Under the pieces are notes generated by a model. The model saw only the letters and a program-made list of their open reading frames with translations. It did not search any database and was not told the DNA's origin. From Clostridia bacterium (GTDB lineage: Bacteria; Bacillota_A; Clostridia; Monoglobales; Monoglobaceae): a stretch of DNA of 56,594 nucleotides. Of this stretch, positions 18,615-27,419 are shown one piece after another. The DNA lies in the NCBI GenBank assembly GCA_017436135.1, contig JAFSDQ010000023.1, positions 1 to 56,594 on the forward strand. Direction: 5' to 3'. Position numbers and translations under genes: made by a program. Position 1 is the stretch's first letter, and every line of letters begins with the position of its first letter.

Positions 18615-20681
18615 TTGAAAATATATGACACATCTAACATTAAAAACTTTTGTTTACTCGGACACGGAAATTCAGGTAAAACCTCGCTGGTAGAGGCAAT
18701 GCTATATACCTCGGGTAATATAGACCGTTTGGGTCGTATTGCAGACGGAAATACAGCAATGGACTTTGACCCTGAAGAAATCAAGCGTCAGTTCTCAATC
18801 AGTACAGCACTGGCGAATTGTGAATGGAATGGTAATAAGTTTAATATAATTGACACACCGGGATATTTTGATTTTGTCGGTGAGGTTCAGGAGGCTGTCC
18901 GCGTAGCAGACGCAGCAGTAATTGTAATCAGCGGAAAGTCGGGCTTGACCGTGGGTGCTGAAAAGGCATGGGACTATTGCGAAGCAAGGAAGCTCCCCAG
19001 GCTTATGTTCATAAACAAGGTTGATGATGAGAGAGTTAATTTCCATGCTGTTCTTCAACAGCTTAAGGATAAATACGGAAAGAAAATTGCGCCTTTCCAG
19101 CTTCCTATCCGTGAGGGTGACAAGATTGTCGGCTTTGTTAACGTTGTTGAAAAAGAGGCAAGAATTTTCGAGGGCAATATGACTGTAACAGGGGAAACTC
19201 CCCCTGAACTTCTGGATGAGCTTGCTGAAATGAGAGATATGATTTGCGAGGCGGTTGCCGAAACCTCTGAAGAACTTATGGAAAAATATTTTGCAGGGGA
19301 AGAATTCACACTTCCTGAGATGTATGGCGCATTGAGAAAGGGCGTTGCAGAAGGTGATATCGTGCCTATTCTGTGCGGCAGTGCTTACCATAACAACGGT
19401 ATTCCTTCTCTTATGAATGCTATCAACGCTTACTTCCCTGCACCCAACAGCGACGACAATTTTGTTATTGCGAAAAAGCAGGATGGAACGGATTCAAGAC
19501 TTAAGGTGGATGTAAGCGATCCTATGTCTGCATTGGTGTTTAAGACAATTGCCGACCCGTATGTTGGAAAGCTTTCTTACTTTAAGGTATATTCAGGTGT
19601 AATGACCCCTGATACAACTGTTTTCAATTTAGGCAAGGACACCAACGAAAAGATTGGTAAGATTTATGCCGTACAGGGCAAAAAACAGGTAGAGGTTGAA
19701 AGACTCAATGCCGGCGACATCGGTGCAGTTGCAAAGCTTACAAAGACGGCAACAGGAGATACATTGAGCGGACTTAATCATCCGATTATGCTTGATGGCA
19801 TTGATTTTGCAAAGCCGAATATGTCTCTTGCGGTTGTTCCCAAGAACAAGGGCGAAGAGGATAAGATTGCACAGGGTCTGCAGAAGCTGATGGAGGAGGA
19901 TAACACCTTCCGCCTTGAGAACAATAAAGAAACCCGTCAGCAGATACTTAAAGGGCTTGGTGACCAGCACATAGAAATAATTGTAAGCAAACTTAAGAAT
20001 AAGTTTGGTGTAGAAATTTCCTTTGAGGAACCAAAGGTACCATATCGTGAGGCTATTCGTAAGGCTGTTAAGGTTGAAGGTAAACATAAAAAGCAATCCG
20101 GCGGACATGGTCAGTACGGACATGTATGGATTGAGTTTGAACCTACAGAAAGCGAAGGACTTGTGTTTGAAGAAAAGATATTCGGCGGAAGCGTTCCAAA
20201 GGGCTACTTCCCCGCTGTTGAAAAAGGCTTGCAGGAGTCAATGCAACAGGGCGTCCTTGCGGGATATCCTATGGTTGGACTCAAGGCTACTTTGGTTGAT
20301 GGTTCTTACCACGATGTTGACTCGTCAGAAATGGCGTTTAAGATTGCTGCAAACCTTGCTTACAAGGCAGGTATGACACAGGCTTCCCCTGTTATACTTG
20401 AGCCTATCGGTCACTTAAAGGTTACCGTTCCCGATAGCTACACAGGAGATATAATCGGTGATATCAACAAGCGCCGCGGACAGATGCTTGGTATGACCCC
20501 GGCTGGCCACGGAATAACAGTTATCGAAGGCGAAATACCTATGGCAGAGATGCACAGCTATTCATCTGATTTGCGCAGTATGACTCAAGCGAGAGGCGAT
20601 TTTGAATTTGATTTCGAGCGTTATCAGGAAGCACCGTCTAACATAGTTGACAAGATTATTGCTGAAGCTAAAGCAGAGTAA
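18615..20681 (+). CDS. Elongation factor G-like GTPase (FusA2-type paralogue)
   Basis: A 688-residue translational GTPase with all five EF-G domains, but of the paralogous type found beside the true fusA in many Clostridia. G1 is GHGNSGKTSLVEAML (about 12-26), G3 is DTPGYFDF, G4 NKVD, G5 CGSA; domain IV shows GGHGQYGHVWIEFEP. In canonical EF-G, G3 reads DTPGHVDF and its His is catalytic; here that position is Tyr. The gene is not beside rpsL/rpsG/tuf, which also argues for a paralogue. The only suitable start is TTG at 18615, eight bases after AGGAGG. The exact role (alternate translocase or ribosome-associated function) is not known. Confidence 0.85.
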   Translation: MKIYDTSNIKNFCLLGHGNSGKTSLVEAMLYTSGNIDRLGRIADGNTAMDFDPEEIKRQFSISTALANCEWNGNKFNIIDTPGYFDFVGEVQEAVRVADAAVIVISGKSGLTVGAEKAWDYCEARKLPRLMFINKVDDERVNFHAVLQQLKDKYGKKIAPFQLPIREGDKIVGFVNVVEKEARIFEGNMTVTGETPPELLDELAEMRDMICEAVAETSEELMEKYFAGEEFTLPEMYGALRKGVAEGDIVPILCGSAYHNNGIPSLMNAINAYFPAPNSDDNFVIAKKQDGTDSRLKVDVSDPMSALVFKTIADPYVGKLSYFKVYSGVMTPDTTVFNLGKDTNEKIGKIYAVQGKKQVEVERLNAGDIGAVAKLTKTATGDTLSGLNHPIMLDGIDFAKPNMSLAVVPKNKGEEDKIAQGLQKLMEEDNTFRLENNKETRQQILKGLGDQHIEIIVSKLKNKFGVEISFEEPKVPYREAIRKAVKVEGKHKKQSGGHGQYGHVWIEFEPTESEGLVFEEKIFGGSVPKGYFPAVEKGLQESMQQGVLAGYPMVGLKATLVDGSYHDVDSSEMAFKIAANLAYKAGMTQASPVILEPIGHLKVTVPDSYTGDIIGDINKRRGQMLGMTPAGHGITVIEGEIPMAEMHSYSSDLRSMTQARGDFEFDFERYQEAPSNIVDKIIAEAKAE

Positions 20682-20698
20682 AAGAATTTTTGATAAAG

Positions 20699-20729
20699 AA
20701 AGGTCGCAACTAATGTTGCGACCTTTTTT
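20699..20729 (+). terminator. Intrinsic terminator of the EF-G paralogue
   Basis: A 12-bp perfect stem (20699-20710 with 20715-20726), TAAT loop, T-run to 20729. It lies between convergent genes and may also slow minus-strand transcription. Confidence 0.88.
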
Positions 20730-20757
20730 CGTAATTTACTTTTAAGATATGTGTTTA

Positions 20758-21930
20758 TCAATCCGCTGTGGCGATTTCTTTGCCGCCAACAAGTACGCGT
20801 TTTATATTTATGTCATCATCAAATATTACTATATCGGCATCATATCCCGCGCATAGCTTACCTTTTGTTTCAAGTCCCATTATGCGCGCCGGAACTTCTG
20901 TAATCATTTTAACTGCAGATTCAAGAGAAATCCCCGCCCTCGCTGTGCAAGTCCGCACAAGGACATCAGCTGTTGCGATACTTCCCGCAAAAGCACTGCG
21001 GTCTACCAGCTTTGCGACCCCGTCTTCTATTATGTATGGCATATTGCCGTTCTGACAGATTTCGTTCTCTATGTTCTTCATACCGCCATGTCTGATTGCA
21101 TCGGTAATAAGACACATATGGTCTTCGCCCTTAATCTTATATATCATCGAAAGGAGCTCCGGTGGGAGATGGCATCCGTCTGCTATTGTTTCTACATCAA
21201 TATCATCATAAAGAAATGCCGTTTCTATAACGCCTAAAATGCGGAAACCGCTCTTTCTGGTGATGGTTGAAGTGGATGAGTAAAGATGAGTAATAAGCTT
21301 CATACCGTTCTCATAAGCCGCTTTTATATGCTCAAACTCTGCATCGGTATGTCCTGCCGCCGCAACAATATTTTTTTCATTCAAAAAACTCAAAAATTTG
21401 TCGCTTCCTGCAAGTTCAGGGGCATAACTCCAACGCTTAATAATATCTCCGTAATTATCATAGAGCTTATTGTACTCCCTCTCGTCAGGGGTGCGTATAA
21501 ATGAGGGGTCTTGTGCTCCGCTTTGTTTCGGGGAGAAATACGGTCCCTCTAAATGTACGCCGTAAATATTCGGCAGTATTTCATCCCGGTCCTTGTATTT
21601 TGAAACAGATTCAAGTGCCGTAACTGTCTTGTGGTAATCAAATGCCGAAATAGTTGGATAGATTGTGGTTGTTCCATGAACTGCGTGAATGTTTGCCGCA
21701 TTCTTCAAGGCATCAAAGGTACCGTCTACAAATTCGTATCCATCTCCTCCATGAACATGAATGTCAATAAATCCCGGTGACACATATCCGCCTTTTGCAT
21801 CTATTTCGCAGTCAAAGGGAATTTCACACTCGGTGGCATCAATTATACGATTATCCTCTATATACAGATTTTTACGGTCATCTATTCCATTTTTTAAAAT
21901 CAGTCTTCCGTTTTTTATTTTTGTAATCAT
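20758..21930 (-). CDS. nagA: N-acetylglucosamine-6-phosphate deacetylase-like amidohydrolase
   Basis: A 390-residue amidohydrolase of the NagA family, which deacetylates GlcNAc-6-phosphate to glucosamine-6-phosphate. Features: PGFIDIHVHGGDGYEF (metal HxH, about 53-68), GVHLEGPYFSPKQSGAQ (metal-binding Glu, about 124-140), AAGHTDAEF, ITHLYSST, and CLITDAIRHGG with the catalytic Asp. The loop that reads HLFNAM in typical NagA is HLYSST here, so the substrate may differ. It is the last gene of the five-gene minus-strand operon starting at 25986, following the oxidoreductase by 28 bases. Confidence 0.85.
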   Translation of the reverse strand: MITKIKNGRLILKNGIDDRKNLYIEDNRIIDATECEIPFDCEIDAKGGYVSPGFIDIHVHGGDGYEFVDGTFDALKNAANIHAVHGTTTIYPTISAFDYHKTVTALESVSKYKDRDEILPNIYGVHLEGPYFSPKQSGAQDPSFIRTPDEREYNKLYDNYGDIIKRWSYAPELAGSDKFLSFLNEKNIVAAAGHTDAEFEHIKAAYENGMKLITHLYSSTSTITRKSGFRILGVIETAFLYDDIDVETIADGCHLPPELLSMIYKIKGEDHMCLITDAIRHGGMKNIENEICQNGNMPYIIEDGVAKLVDRSAFAGSIATADVLVRTCTARAGISLESAVKMITEVPARIMGLETKGKLCAGYDADIVIFDDDINIKRVLVGGKEIATAD

Positions 21931-21958
21931 ATTAAATCTCCCTTATCGCCTTTAACTA

Positions 21959-22930
21959 TTACTCTGCAGCCCTTTGAATCATAAGCACTTGCCGTTGACT
22001 CTCTAATATACCAAGAGTATTCATAATGGTTTTCTCACCCTTAATTTCAAGGAGAAAATCTTGTAAGTATTGGGTTTTAGATGGTGCGCATTCTATTATC
22101 TCTTCATCTGTTTTAAAGATATGAATTGTACTTGACTTAAGGTTGAATTTTATCATACCCTTTGTACCCCAGAAGTAAAAATCCCAATAGGTTGGCATAA
22201 TTCCTCTGAATTTAGGTGCAGCATAGGACACATCTGCCATAAGTGACATATTTTCCATTTCTGCCATAAACTGACCGCAATCTTTAAATTCAGGCTCTTC
22301 CTTGGCGAATGCATTCCAGGTTTTTGCAAAATTTACTTTTGTAAGGTTCTTGCCTGTTATAAATCTTACAATATCTACGCCATGAATTGCAATATCATTG
22401 ATTGTTCCCCCATGCTTTCCTTCTTCGAAATACCATCCGGGACGATTGCCATAATCAAGGCAGTGCTGACCCGTAAAGGATGCATTGATAATCTCACCGA
22501 TTTCTCCGCTGCTGATAAGTTCGCAAACCTTTGGTATCTGCGGCATATAACGCAAGTCAAGCATACAGCATACCTGCAACCCTGTTTCTTTGACAAGCTT
22601 TTCTATTTCATCAAGCTGGGCAATATCTGTGCATATAGGCTTGTCGCAAATTACGTGCTTTCCCGCCTTTAGTGCCTCTATCACCATTTTGCCTCTGATG
22701 CCGTAATAATCTCCTATGGCAACTATATCTACAGCAGCATCATCTAAAAGCTCCCGGTAAGAATTATAATTAAAATCTATATTATATGTATCTGCCGCAA
22801 ATTGTCTTGCCTCTTCGTTATTTTCAAAGCAGCCAAGAATGTTAACCTCTTTGTTTTCTGTTGCGGTGTTATAAAGTCCAAAAATATGGTTATGCCGAAA
22901 TCCCGCAAAAGCTATATTTGTAATATCCAT
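21959..22930 (-). CDS. Gfo/Idh/MocA family oxidoreductase (323 aa)
   Basis: A 323-residue NAD(P)-dependent sugar dehydrogenase of the Gfo/Idh/MocA family. The N-terminal dinucleotide fold starts with an unusual loop, FAGFRHNHIFGLY, instead of GxGxxG; the catalytic-type lysine motif is CDKPICT (about 97-103), and the C-terminal domain has GGTINDIAIHGVDIVRF with the expected His. Substrates of this family are sugars or sugar phosphates and cannot be fixed from sequence. It sits between the esterase and nagA in the same operon (13 and 28 base gaps). Confidence 0.85.
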   Translation of the reverse strand: MDITNIAFAGFRHNHIFGLYNTATENKEVNILGCFENNEEARQFAADTYNIDFNYNSYRELLDDAAVDIVAIGDYYGIRGKMVIEALKAGKHVICDKPICTDIAQLDEIEKLVKETGLQVCCMLDLRYMPQIPKVCELISSGEIGEIINASFTGQHCLDYGNRPGWYFEEGKHGGTINDIAIHGVDIVRFITGKNLTKVNFAKTWNAFAKEEPEFKDCGQFMAEMENMSLMADVSYAAPKFRGIMPTYWDFYFWGTKGMIKFNLKSSTIHIFKTDEEIIECAPSKTQYLQDFLLEIKGEKTIMNTLGILESQRQVLMIQRAAE

Positions 22931-22943
22931 ATTTACTCTCCTT

Positions 22944-24011
22944 TTATTTTGACACAGGGGTATCTGCTTTGTGCAAATTTATAAACTCAATAAGTCTTTG
23001 CCAGTCCTCTCTGCCGAAATAGTGTGTACCTTTGCGCAAAATATATCCTATACTTCCTTTGTGATATACGTCATTAACCATTGGAAGTCTGTCATCGCAC
23101 ACAAATCCCTCTTTGCCAAACCTTTCCCACATGGGACTTGCTGCCACGCAAGTCAGCATTTCAGATTCAGGACACGAGCCTTCGTCTGTTTCCGCACTTG
23201 CAATGCTTACATATCTCGGGGCAATGGATGCCACAAGATAGTGCTGGTCAAATTGCATCAAGTCTTCGTTATGCACATATTTGGCGTAATTTTTGCAGTA
23301 CCAGAACGGATTGTATCCGTAGACATGTATTACATGCTCTCCGCCCTTGCCCTTTGTGATTGCAGCGCCTGAACAGCCCGAGTCATTGGAGTGTGTGAAC
23401 ACAAAACGTTCATCAGTTGCGCCTGCAAGAAGTGCAGTCTTACCAAGACGTGATTGACCGCAAACAACAGACACGCTCTTATCAAGACAATCTACACTCT
23501 CTGCGTAGTCCATAACTCTGTGGGAAGCCCAAGCCCACATTGCAATCTTTCCCGCATCGGTTTCGCTACGCTTTCCATCTTCATACAAAACCCCTGCAAG
23601 ACCATCTGTGAAATCGCCGTCATCAGAGGTTACATCCTTGTAGCAGAATGTAAGTACCGCAAAACCGTTGTCAATAAGTTCTTCTGTGGGCATATATCTG
23701 TCCGGGACATCATCGCGGAAAGCTATATGAACAAAGAAAGGGAATTTCCCCTCTGCTGTAGGCATTGCCACATATACGGGAAAAGTAAATTTCTTTCCCC
23801 CAAATTCGCTTGTGATGTTCACCTTGTCAAGTGTCGCCTTGCCTGCACAGAAGTTGCCGAAAATCTTTTCTTTTTCCCAAGACACCTTTTCGGGCTTTGG
23901 CGGCATATAGCCATACTCCTCACGAAACATTATATCCATCATCTCTTCTTTTGAAAGAAGAGATGGGACACCTCTTTGCTTTAATATATCATTGAGCACT
24001 GACATCTCCAT
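22944..24011 (-). CDS. CE15-like alpha/beta hydrolase (glucuronoyl-esterase-type)
   Basis: A 355-residue serine hydrolase resembling CE15 4-O-methyl-glucuronoyl esterases and their relatives. The nucleophile elbow is VVCGQSRLGKTALLAGA (Ser in GQSRLGK, about 190), followed by the family segments HSNDSGCSGAA, NPFWYCKNY, DQHYLVASIAPRYV, and a late His in RKGTHYFG. There is no signal peptide, so unlike the secreted lignin-acting enzymes it would act on imported material. Upstream in-frame GTG 24023 and ATG 24020 sit on or too near the AGGTGAT ribosome binding site; ATG 24011 has proper spacing. Alternative: an acetyl-xylan-type esterase. Second-last function block of the five-gene operon. Confidence 0.75.
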   Translation of the reverse strand: MEMSVLNDILKQRGVPSLLSKEEMMDIMFREEYGYMPPKPEKVSWEKEKIFGNFCAGKATLDKVNITSEFGGKKFTFPVYVAMPTAEGKFPFFVHIAFRDDVPDRYMPTEELIDNGFAVLTFCYKDVTSDDGDFTDGLAGVLYEDGKRSETDAGKIAMWAWASHRVMDYAESVDCLDKSVSVVCGQSRLGKTALLAGATDERFVFTHSNDSGCSGAAITKGKGGEHVIHVYGYNPFWYCKNYAKYVHNEDLMQFDQHYLVASIAPRYVSIASAETDEGSCPESEMLTCVAASPMWERFGKEGFVCDDRLPMVNDVYHKGSIGYILRKGTHYFGREDWQRLIEFINLHKADTPVSK

Positions 24012-24040
24012 ATATTTCATCACCTTTTGCGTTATTTATA

Positions 24041-24901
24041 CTATCCTCTGTTGACAAGCTCTAACTGACCGCTGTTCAGGGAACGCTCTATAGCGTTCAT
24101 AATAAACACAGGGGCTATAAATTCATCATAGGTTTGCTCCTGCGCACCGCCTGTTAAAACATTGTAGAAAGAAGCAAATTCCTGCTGGAAGCAACCATCA
24201 AAACCGAATTTGTCAATGCATGCCTTTTCCAGAGTGTTAACTCCTGCAAAGTAGGTGGTAATTCCATCAACATAAGTCAAGGTTACATCGTACTTCTCAT
24301 ATCTTACAACACATGTTATAACCTTGCCCTTTCTGAATGCCTGTACATAATGAGGGAAGTATCCGAAAATTTCCGTCATCATCTGCACAAGATGCTGTGA
24401 GTAAAAATAGAAATTTCCGTATTCATTCACCATATTAACAGGTGCTCTTAAAAAGCCGCCGTAAACTTCCCCGTAGGTTTCTTCCCGGACAACTTTTTTA
24501 AGGTCCTGTATAAGCTGGGGATATTTAAGCACAGAACCACCGCTTACCCGTACATTGTGCTCCATCAAATCTTTCTTTAATTGAATGGCATCCTCTTCAG
24601 TATTGGTTATAGGTTTGTCTATAAACATAGGAATTCCGTAAGGGATATACGGCTTTGCATATTTATAGTGGTTGGCACCATTGCGGGCGGTAATTACAAT
24701 TCCGTCTACGTTCCCTACAAATTCATCATAGCTTTCAGCAACCTTTACTCCAAACCTTGCGTTCAGCTTGTTTGCAGCCTCAATATCATCGCTGTAAACA
24801 CCAACAACCTCGATATCTGTGTATACTTTATCTTCTATTATATACTTCAAAAACTCATTTGCGTGAGAATTTTCACATCCAAGTATTGCTATCTTATACA
24901 T
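24041..24901 (-). CDS. Gfo/Idh/MocA family oxidoreductase (286 aa, short)
   Basis: A 286-residue member of the Gfo/Idh/MocA family, shorter than the usual 320-390. The N-terminal loop is LGCENSHANEFLKY instead of GxGxxG, and the lysine motif is FIDKPITN (about 93-100). The C-terminal domain is reduced, with SQHLVQMMTEIFG and a long YVDGITTYFAG beta region. It is 11 bases from the upstream paralogue and 29 from the esterase. The three oxidoreductases here are diverged rather than recent copies, so they probably act on different intermediates or form a multi-step route (inference). Confidence 0.8.
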   Translation of the reverse strand: MYKIAILGCENSHANEFLKYIIEDKVYTDIEVVGVYSDDIEAANKLNARFGVKVAESYDEFVGNVDGIVITARNGANHYKYAKPYIPYGIPMFIDKPITNTEEDAIQLKKDLMEHNVRVSGGSVLKYPQLIQDLKKVVREETYGEVYGGFLRAPVNMVNEYGNFYFYSQHLVQMMTEIFGYFPHYVQAFRKGKVITCVVRYEKYDVTLTYVDGITTYFAGVNTLEKACIDKFGFDGCFQQEFASFYNVLTGGAQEQTYDEFIAPVFIMNAIERSLNSGQLELVNRG

Positions 24902-24912
24902 TATAGTCCCTC

Positions 24913-25986
24913 CTAAAATTTAACAGGCAACGGATTTTCTGCGTGAACTTGTTCAATAACACTTATTACCATTGCGGCATATTCAGGCTTTACTGCCATC
25001 TCTTCGCCCTTTGTTATCGCATTATACATCATTTCATAGAAACATTTTGTGCCAATGTCAAAAGCCGAGCCTTTATATTCTCCGCTCTCTTCATGGGTTA
25101 TAAGCTTCTCGGAGCAGTATGCGGGGAGTCCGTTTTCTTTCTTCATAGGCTCTAATATAAGCTTTTGCTCGGGATTTTCTCCGTCTACAATATACTTCAT
25201 ATCATAGCTGCCGGTGGCACACTTATAAGTACCCTTTGACCCCAATAACTTGATAATCGAACCTGTGGGGTACGCATCATTTGAGCTAATTTCTATATCA
25301 ACGACAGGCTTACCCGGTGCAGTTATTATAATCTTTGCATAGTCCTCTGCATCGCCGCTTGTCAGAACTGTGTCAAGCTTTGAAAATACCACCTTAAAAT
25401 CGGGGTCCCAATCAAGAAGTGACAAAGCATATCCGATGGGGTGAGGGCCTGTATTGTAAACGCTTCCTGCCAGCATAACCTGTGCAGTCTGCCAGTCCCA
25501 TCTTCTGTTAAAACCATTATATGTAATGTCGATTTGCTTAATATCACCAAGCTTGCCCTCTTCTATAATCTTCTTTGTTCCAACAAAAAACGGAGCAAAT
25601 AAGGATTGATGGAAAGCTCCAAGCTTAACATTGTTTTCGTTTGCAATTTTTATAAGGGTATCACATTCATAGCGATTTCTTGCAAAAGGTTTTTCTGTTA
25701 TTACATTAAATCTGTTTGAGAGCAAATCCTTTGTTATGGCAAAGTGGTCCATTGACATTGTGGCATTTACCACCATATCTATATCATCTCTGCCATAGAG
25801 CTCTGTGTAGCTTTCAAAAACTTCACATCCGGGATACTCTTCAAGAGCCAAAGCTCTTCTCTCCGGGTCAATCTCAACGACTGCTTTTACATTAAACAGT
25901 GTGTTGTTTTCCGACTTTAAAAAAGCACCGTGAATATCTCTGCCGCTTCGACCCTGACCAATTATCGCAACATTTAATTTTTCCAT
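24913..25986 (-). CDS. Gfo/Idh/MocA family oxidoreductase (357 aa)
   Basis: A 357-residue oxidoreductase with a canonical nucleotide loop IIGQGRSGRDIHG (about 8-20), the lysine motif ITEKPFARN (about 95-103) and a C-terminal domain with NTGPHPIGYALSLLD. It is the first gene of the minus-strand operon and starts (ATG 25986) after a GGGAGG site. Its promoter faces that of the AraC regulator at 26118, which is the most likely controller. NAD(P)-dependent sugar oxidation is a family-level statement; the substrate is unknown. Confidence 0.87.
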   Translation of the reverse strand: MEKLNVAIIGQGRSGRDIHGAFLKSENNTLFNVKAVVEIDPERRALALEEYPGCEVFESYTELYGRDDIDMVVNATMSMDHFAITKDLLSNRFNVITEKPFARNRYECDTLIKIANENNVKLGAFHQSLFAPFFVGTKKIIEEGKLGDIKQIDITYNGFNRRWDWQTAQVMLAGSVYNTGPHPIGYALSLLDWDPDFKVVFSKLDTVLTSGDAEDYAKIIITAPGKPVVDIEISSNDAYPTGSIIKLLGSKGTYKCATGSYDMKYIVDGENPEQKLILEPMKKENGLPAYCSEKLITHEESGEYKGSAFDIGTKCFYEMMYNAITKGEEMAVKPEYAAMVISVIEQVHAENPLPVKF

Positions 25987-26014
25987 AAGATAACCTCCCT
26001 ATCTTAACTTGCTT

Positions 26015-26045
26015 AAATGATAAATCATTTTTTTTGAAATGTAAA
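26015..26045 (-). promoter_or_regulatory. Promoter of the oxidoreductase-esterase-nagA operon with overlapping inverted repeat
   Basis: Minus strand: -35 TTTACA (26045-26040), 17-bp spacer, -10 TATCAT (26022-26017). The -10 lies inside an inverted repeat AAATGA-N4-TCATTT (26015-26030), a possible operator for the divergent AraC regulator. Confidence 0.65.
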
Positions 26046-26067
26046 TACTAAAAAATGCTTTTTTGTA

Positions 26068-26096
26068 TTGCAAAAAGTGTGGAAAAGATGTATACT
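26068..26096 (+). promoter_or_regulatory. Sigma-A promoter of the AraC regulator
   Basis: -35 TTGCAA (26068-26073), 17-bp spacer, -10 TATACT (26091-26096). Its -35 is 22 bases from the -35 of the opposing operon promoter, so one bound regulator could affect both. Confidence 0.72.
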
Positions 26097-26117
26097 ACAT
26101 TTATTGGAGGTGTTTCT

Positions 26118-26945
26118 ATGCGTAAATGGAAATCTATTTGCAGTGACGATAATGTTATCTGCAAATATGCCGCAATTGATAATCCTGCGTCACTTAACTT
26201 TGATTTTCATACTCACGATATATGCGAAATTATATTTTTAAAAAAAGGTAATATATCCGCAGTTTGCGAAGAAAAAGTGTATAAAATGCAAAAAAACAGC
26301 CTTGTTATATTCAGAGCAAATGTGCCGCATAAAATCCGTATTGACGAGAATGAGGTATACGAAAGATACAATATTTTATTCAATGAAAATGTTATTGCAA
26401 ACGGAATTTTTCATAAATTACCCGAGGATTTGTTTGTTATTAACTGTACAGATAACGATACTATATGTGATTTATTTAAAAAGCTTGATTATTACTATGA
26501 TAATTTTGAGGGGGACGATTTAAACTTTATTGCTACGAATATAATTGAAGAAATTATATTTAATATATTTCTTATCCCCAAAGAGAATATACAAAGCAGT
26601 GCCGCAACTACGCATCCTCTTATAAGAGAAGCCATGGAATACATTAACGAGCATTATACCGAGCCCATAACCATTGATGATATTTGCCGCAAGATAGGCA
26701 TAACAAAAAGTCACCTGCACCATCTTTTTATGGAGCATGTGAACATAAGCCCAAAAAGATTTATAAACATAAAACGCATCTCTGCAGCCCAGGGGCTTAT
26801 AAAAATGGGAGAGCGGCCAAGCAAAATTTATCTATCCTGCGGATTTAACGATTATGGGACCTTTTTCCGTAACTACATATCATATTTTGGTTATGCGCCG
26901 TCTAAAAAAGATGAAATAGCGGAAGAGAGAGAAATTTATTCATAA
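26118..26945 (+). CDS. AraC family transcriptional regulator (275 aa)
   Basis: A 275-residue AraC/XylS regulator. The N-terminal cupin-like sensor shows FDFHTHDICEIIFLKKGN (about 30-47); the C-terminal pair of helix-turn-helix motifs spans about 175-265, including ITIDDICRKIGITKSHLHHLF and IYLSCGFNDYGTFFRNY. The ATG at 26118 is chosen because TGGAGGTG is placed correctly; an earlier in-frame start would lie inside the promoter. Being divergent from the sugar operon, it is the likely activator of that operon in response to a sugar signal (inference from gene arrangement). Confidence 0.9.
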   Translation: MRKWKSICSDDNVICKYAAIDNPASLNFDFHTHDICEIIFLKKGNISAVCEEKVYKMQKNSLVIFRANVPHKIRIDENEVYERYNILFNENVIANGIFHKLPEDLFVINCTDNDTICDLFKKLDYYYDNFEGDDLNFIATNIIEEIIFNIFLIPKENIQSSAATTHPLIREAMEYINEHYTEPITIDDICRKIGITKSHLHHLFMEHVNISPKRFINIKRISAAQGLIKMGERPSKIYLSCGFNDYGTFFRNYISYFGYAPSKKDEIAEEREIYS

Positions 26946-27023
26946 AATGAGTAAACAAAACTGCCATAAGGAAAAACAAACATATATTATTGTAAAAAAG
27001 GATTTTGATTTGCAAAATTTTGC

Positions 27024-27052
27024 TTGACAAAAAGAGAAGAATGTGATACTAT
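27024..27052 (+). promoter_or_regulatory. Sigma-A promoter of rpsO
   Basis: Perfect -35 TTGACA (27024-27029), 17-bp spacer, -10 TACTAT (27047-27052). Confidence 0.82.
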
Positions 27053-27059
27053 AACGTTT

Positions 27060-27138
27060 GGCAACCTATGACGCAGAATTGGGGCTGAAGATTCACCGCC
27101 CTATTCCGGGTTATATGGGGGTTATAAAATTATGGAGG
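27060..27138 (+). ncRNA. Candidate S15-responsive leader of rpsO
   Basis: The leader folds by hand into AACCT/GGGTT (27063-27067 with 27108-27112), enclosing GAAT/ATTC (27076-27079 with 27103-27106), GGG/CCC (27081-27083 with 27099-27101) and C85-G98 above a one-base bulge, with a 12-base loop. rpsO leaders bind S15 for autoregulation in several bacteria; whether this one does is inference. Confidence 0.5.
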
Positions 27139-27148
27139 TGAAAATACA

Positions 27149-27412
27149 ATGGATAAGGACATCAAGCAGGGAATTATTGAAAAATTTGCTATGCATGAAG
27201 GAGATACAGGTTCTCCTGAAGTTCAGATTGCTCTTCTTTCATACAGAATTGACCATTTGAACGAACACCTTAAGACTCACAAGAAGGACCATCACTCAAG
27301 ACGTGGTCTTCTTAAGATGGTTGGTGTTAGACGTAGTTTCCTTAACTATCTCGAAAAGAACGATATCAACAGATACCGTGCCGTTGTTGAGAAGTTAGGT
27401 CTCAGACATTAA
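27149..27412 (+). CDS. rpsO: 30S ribosomal protein S15
   Basis: An 87-residue S15, a primary binder of the central domain of 16S rRNA. The sequence has the conserved [21 protein letters not shown] and [22 protein letters not shown] segments. ATG 27149 follows GGAGGTG. The order rpsO then pnp is conserved across bacteria. A moderate terminator follows, so pnp may be expressed partly by read-through. Confidence 0.98.
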   Translation: MDKDIKQGIIEKFAMHEGDTGSPEVQIALLSYRIDHLNEHLKTHKKDHHSRRGLLKMVGVRRSFLNYLEKNDINRYRAVVEKLGLRH

Positions 27413-27419
27413 AAGCATC

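Noticed and set aside
24913..25986. Recent tandem duplication of the oxidoreductase genes
   Set aside because: The three proteins differ in length, nucleotide loops and lysine motifs; they are old, diverged family members.
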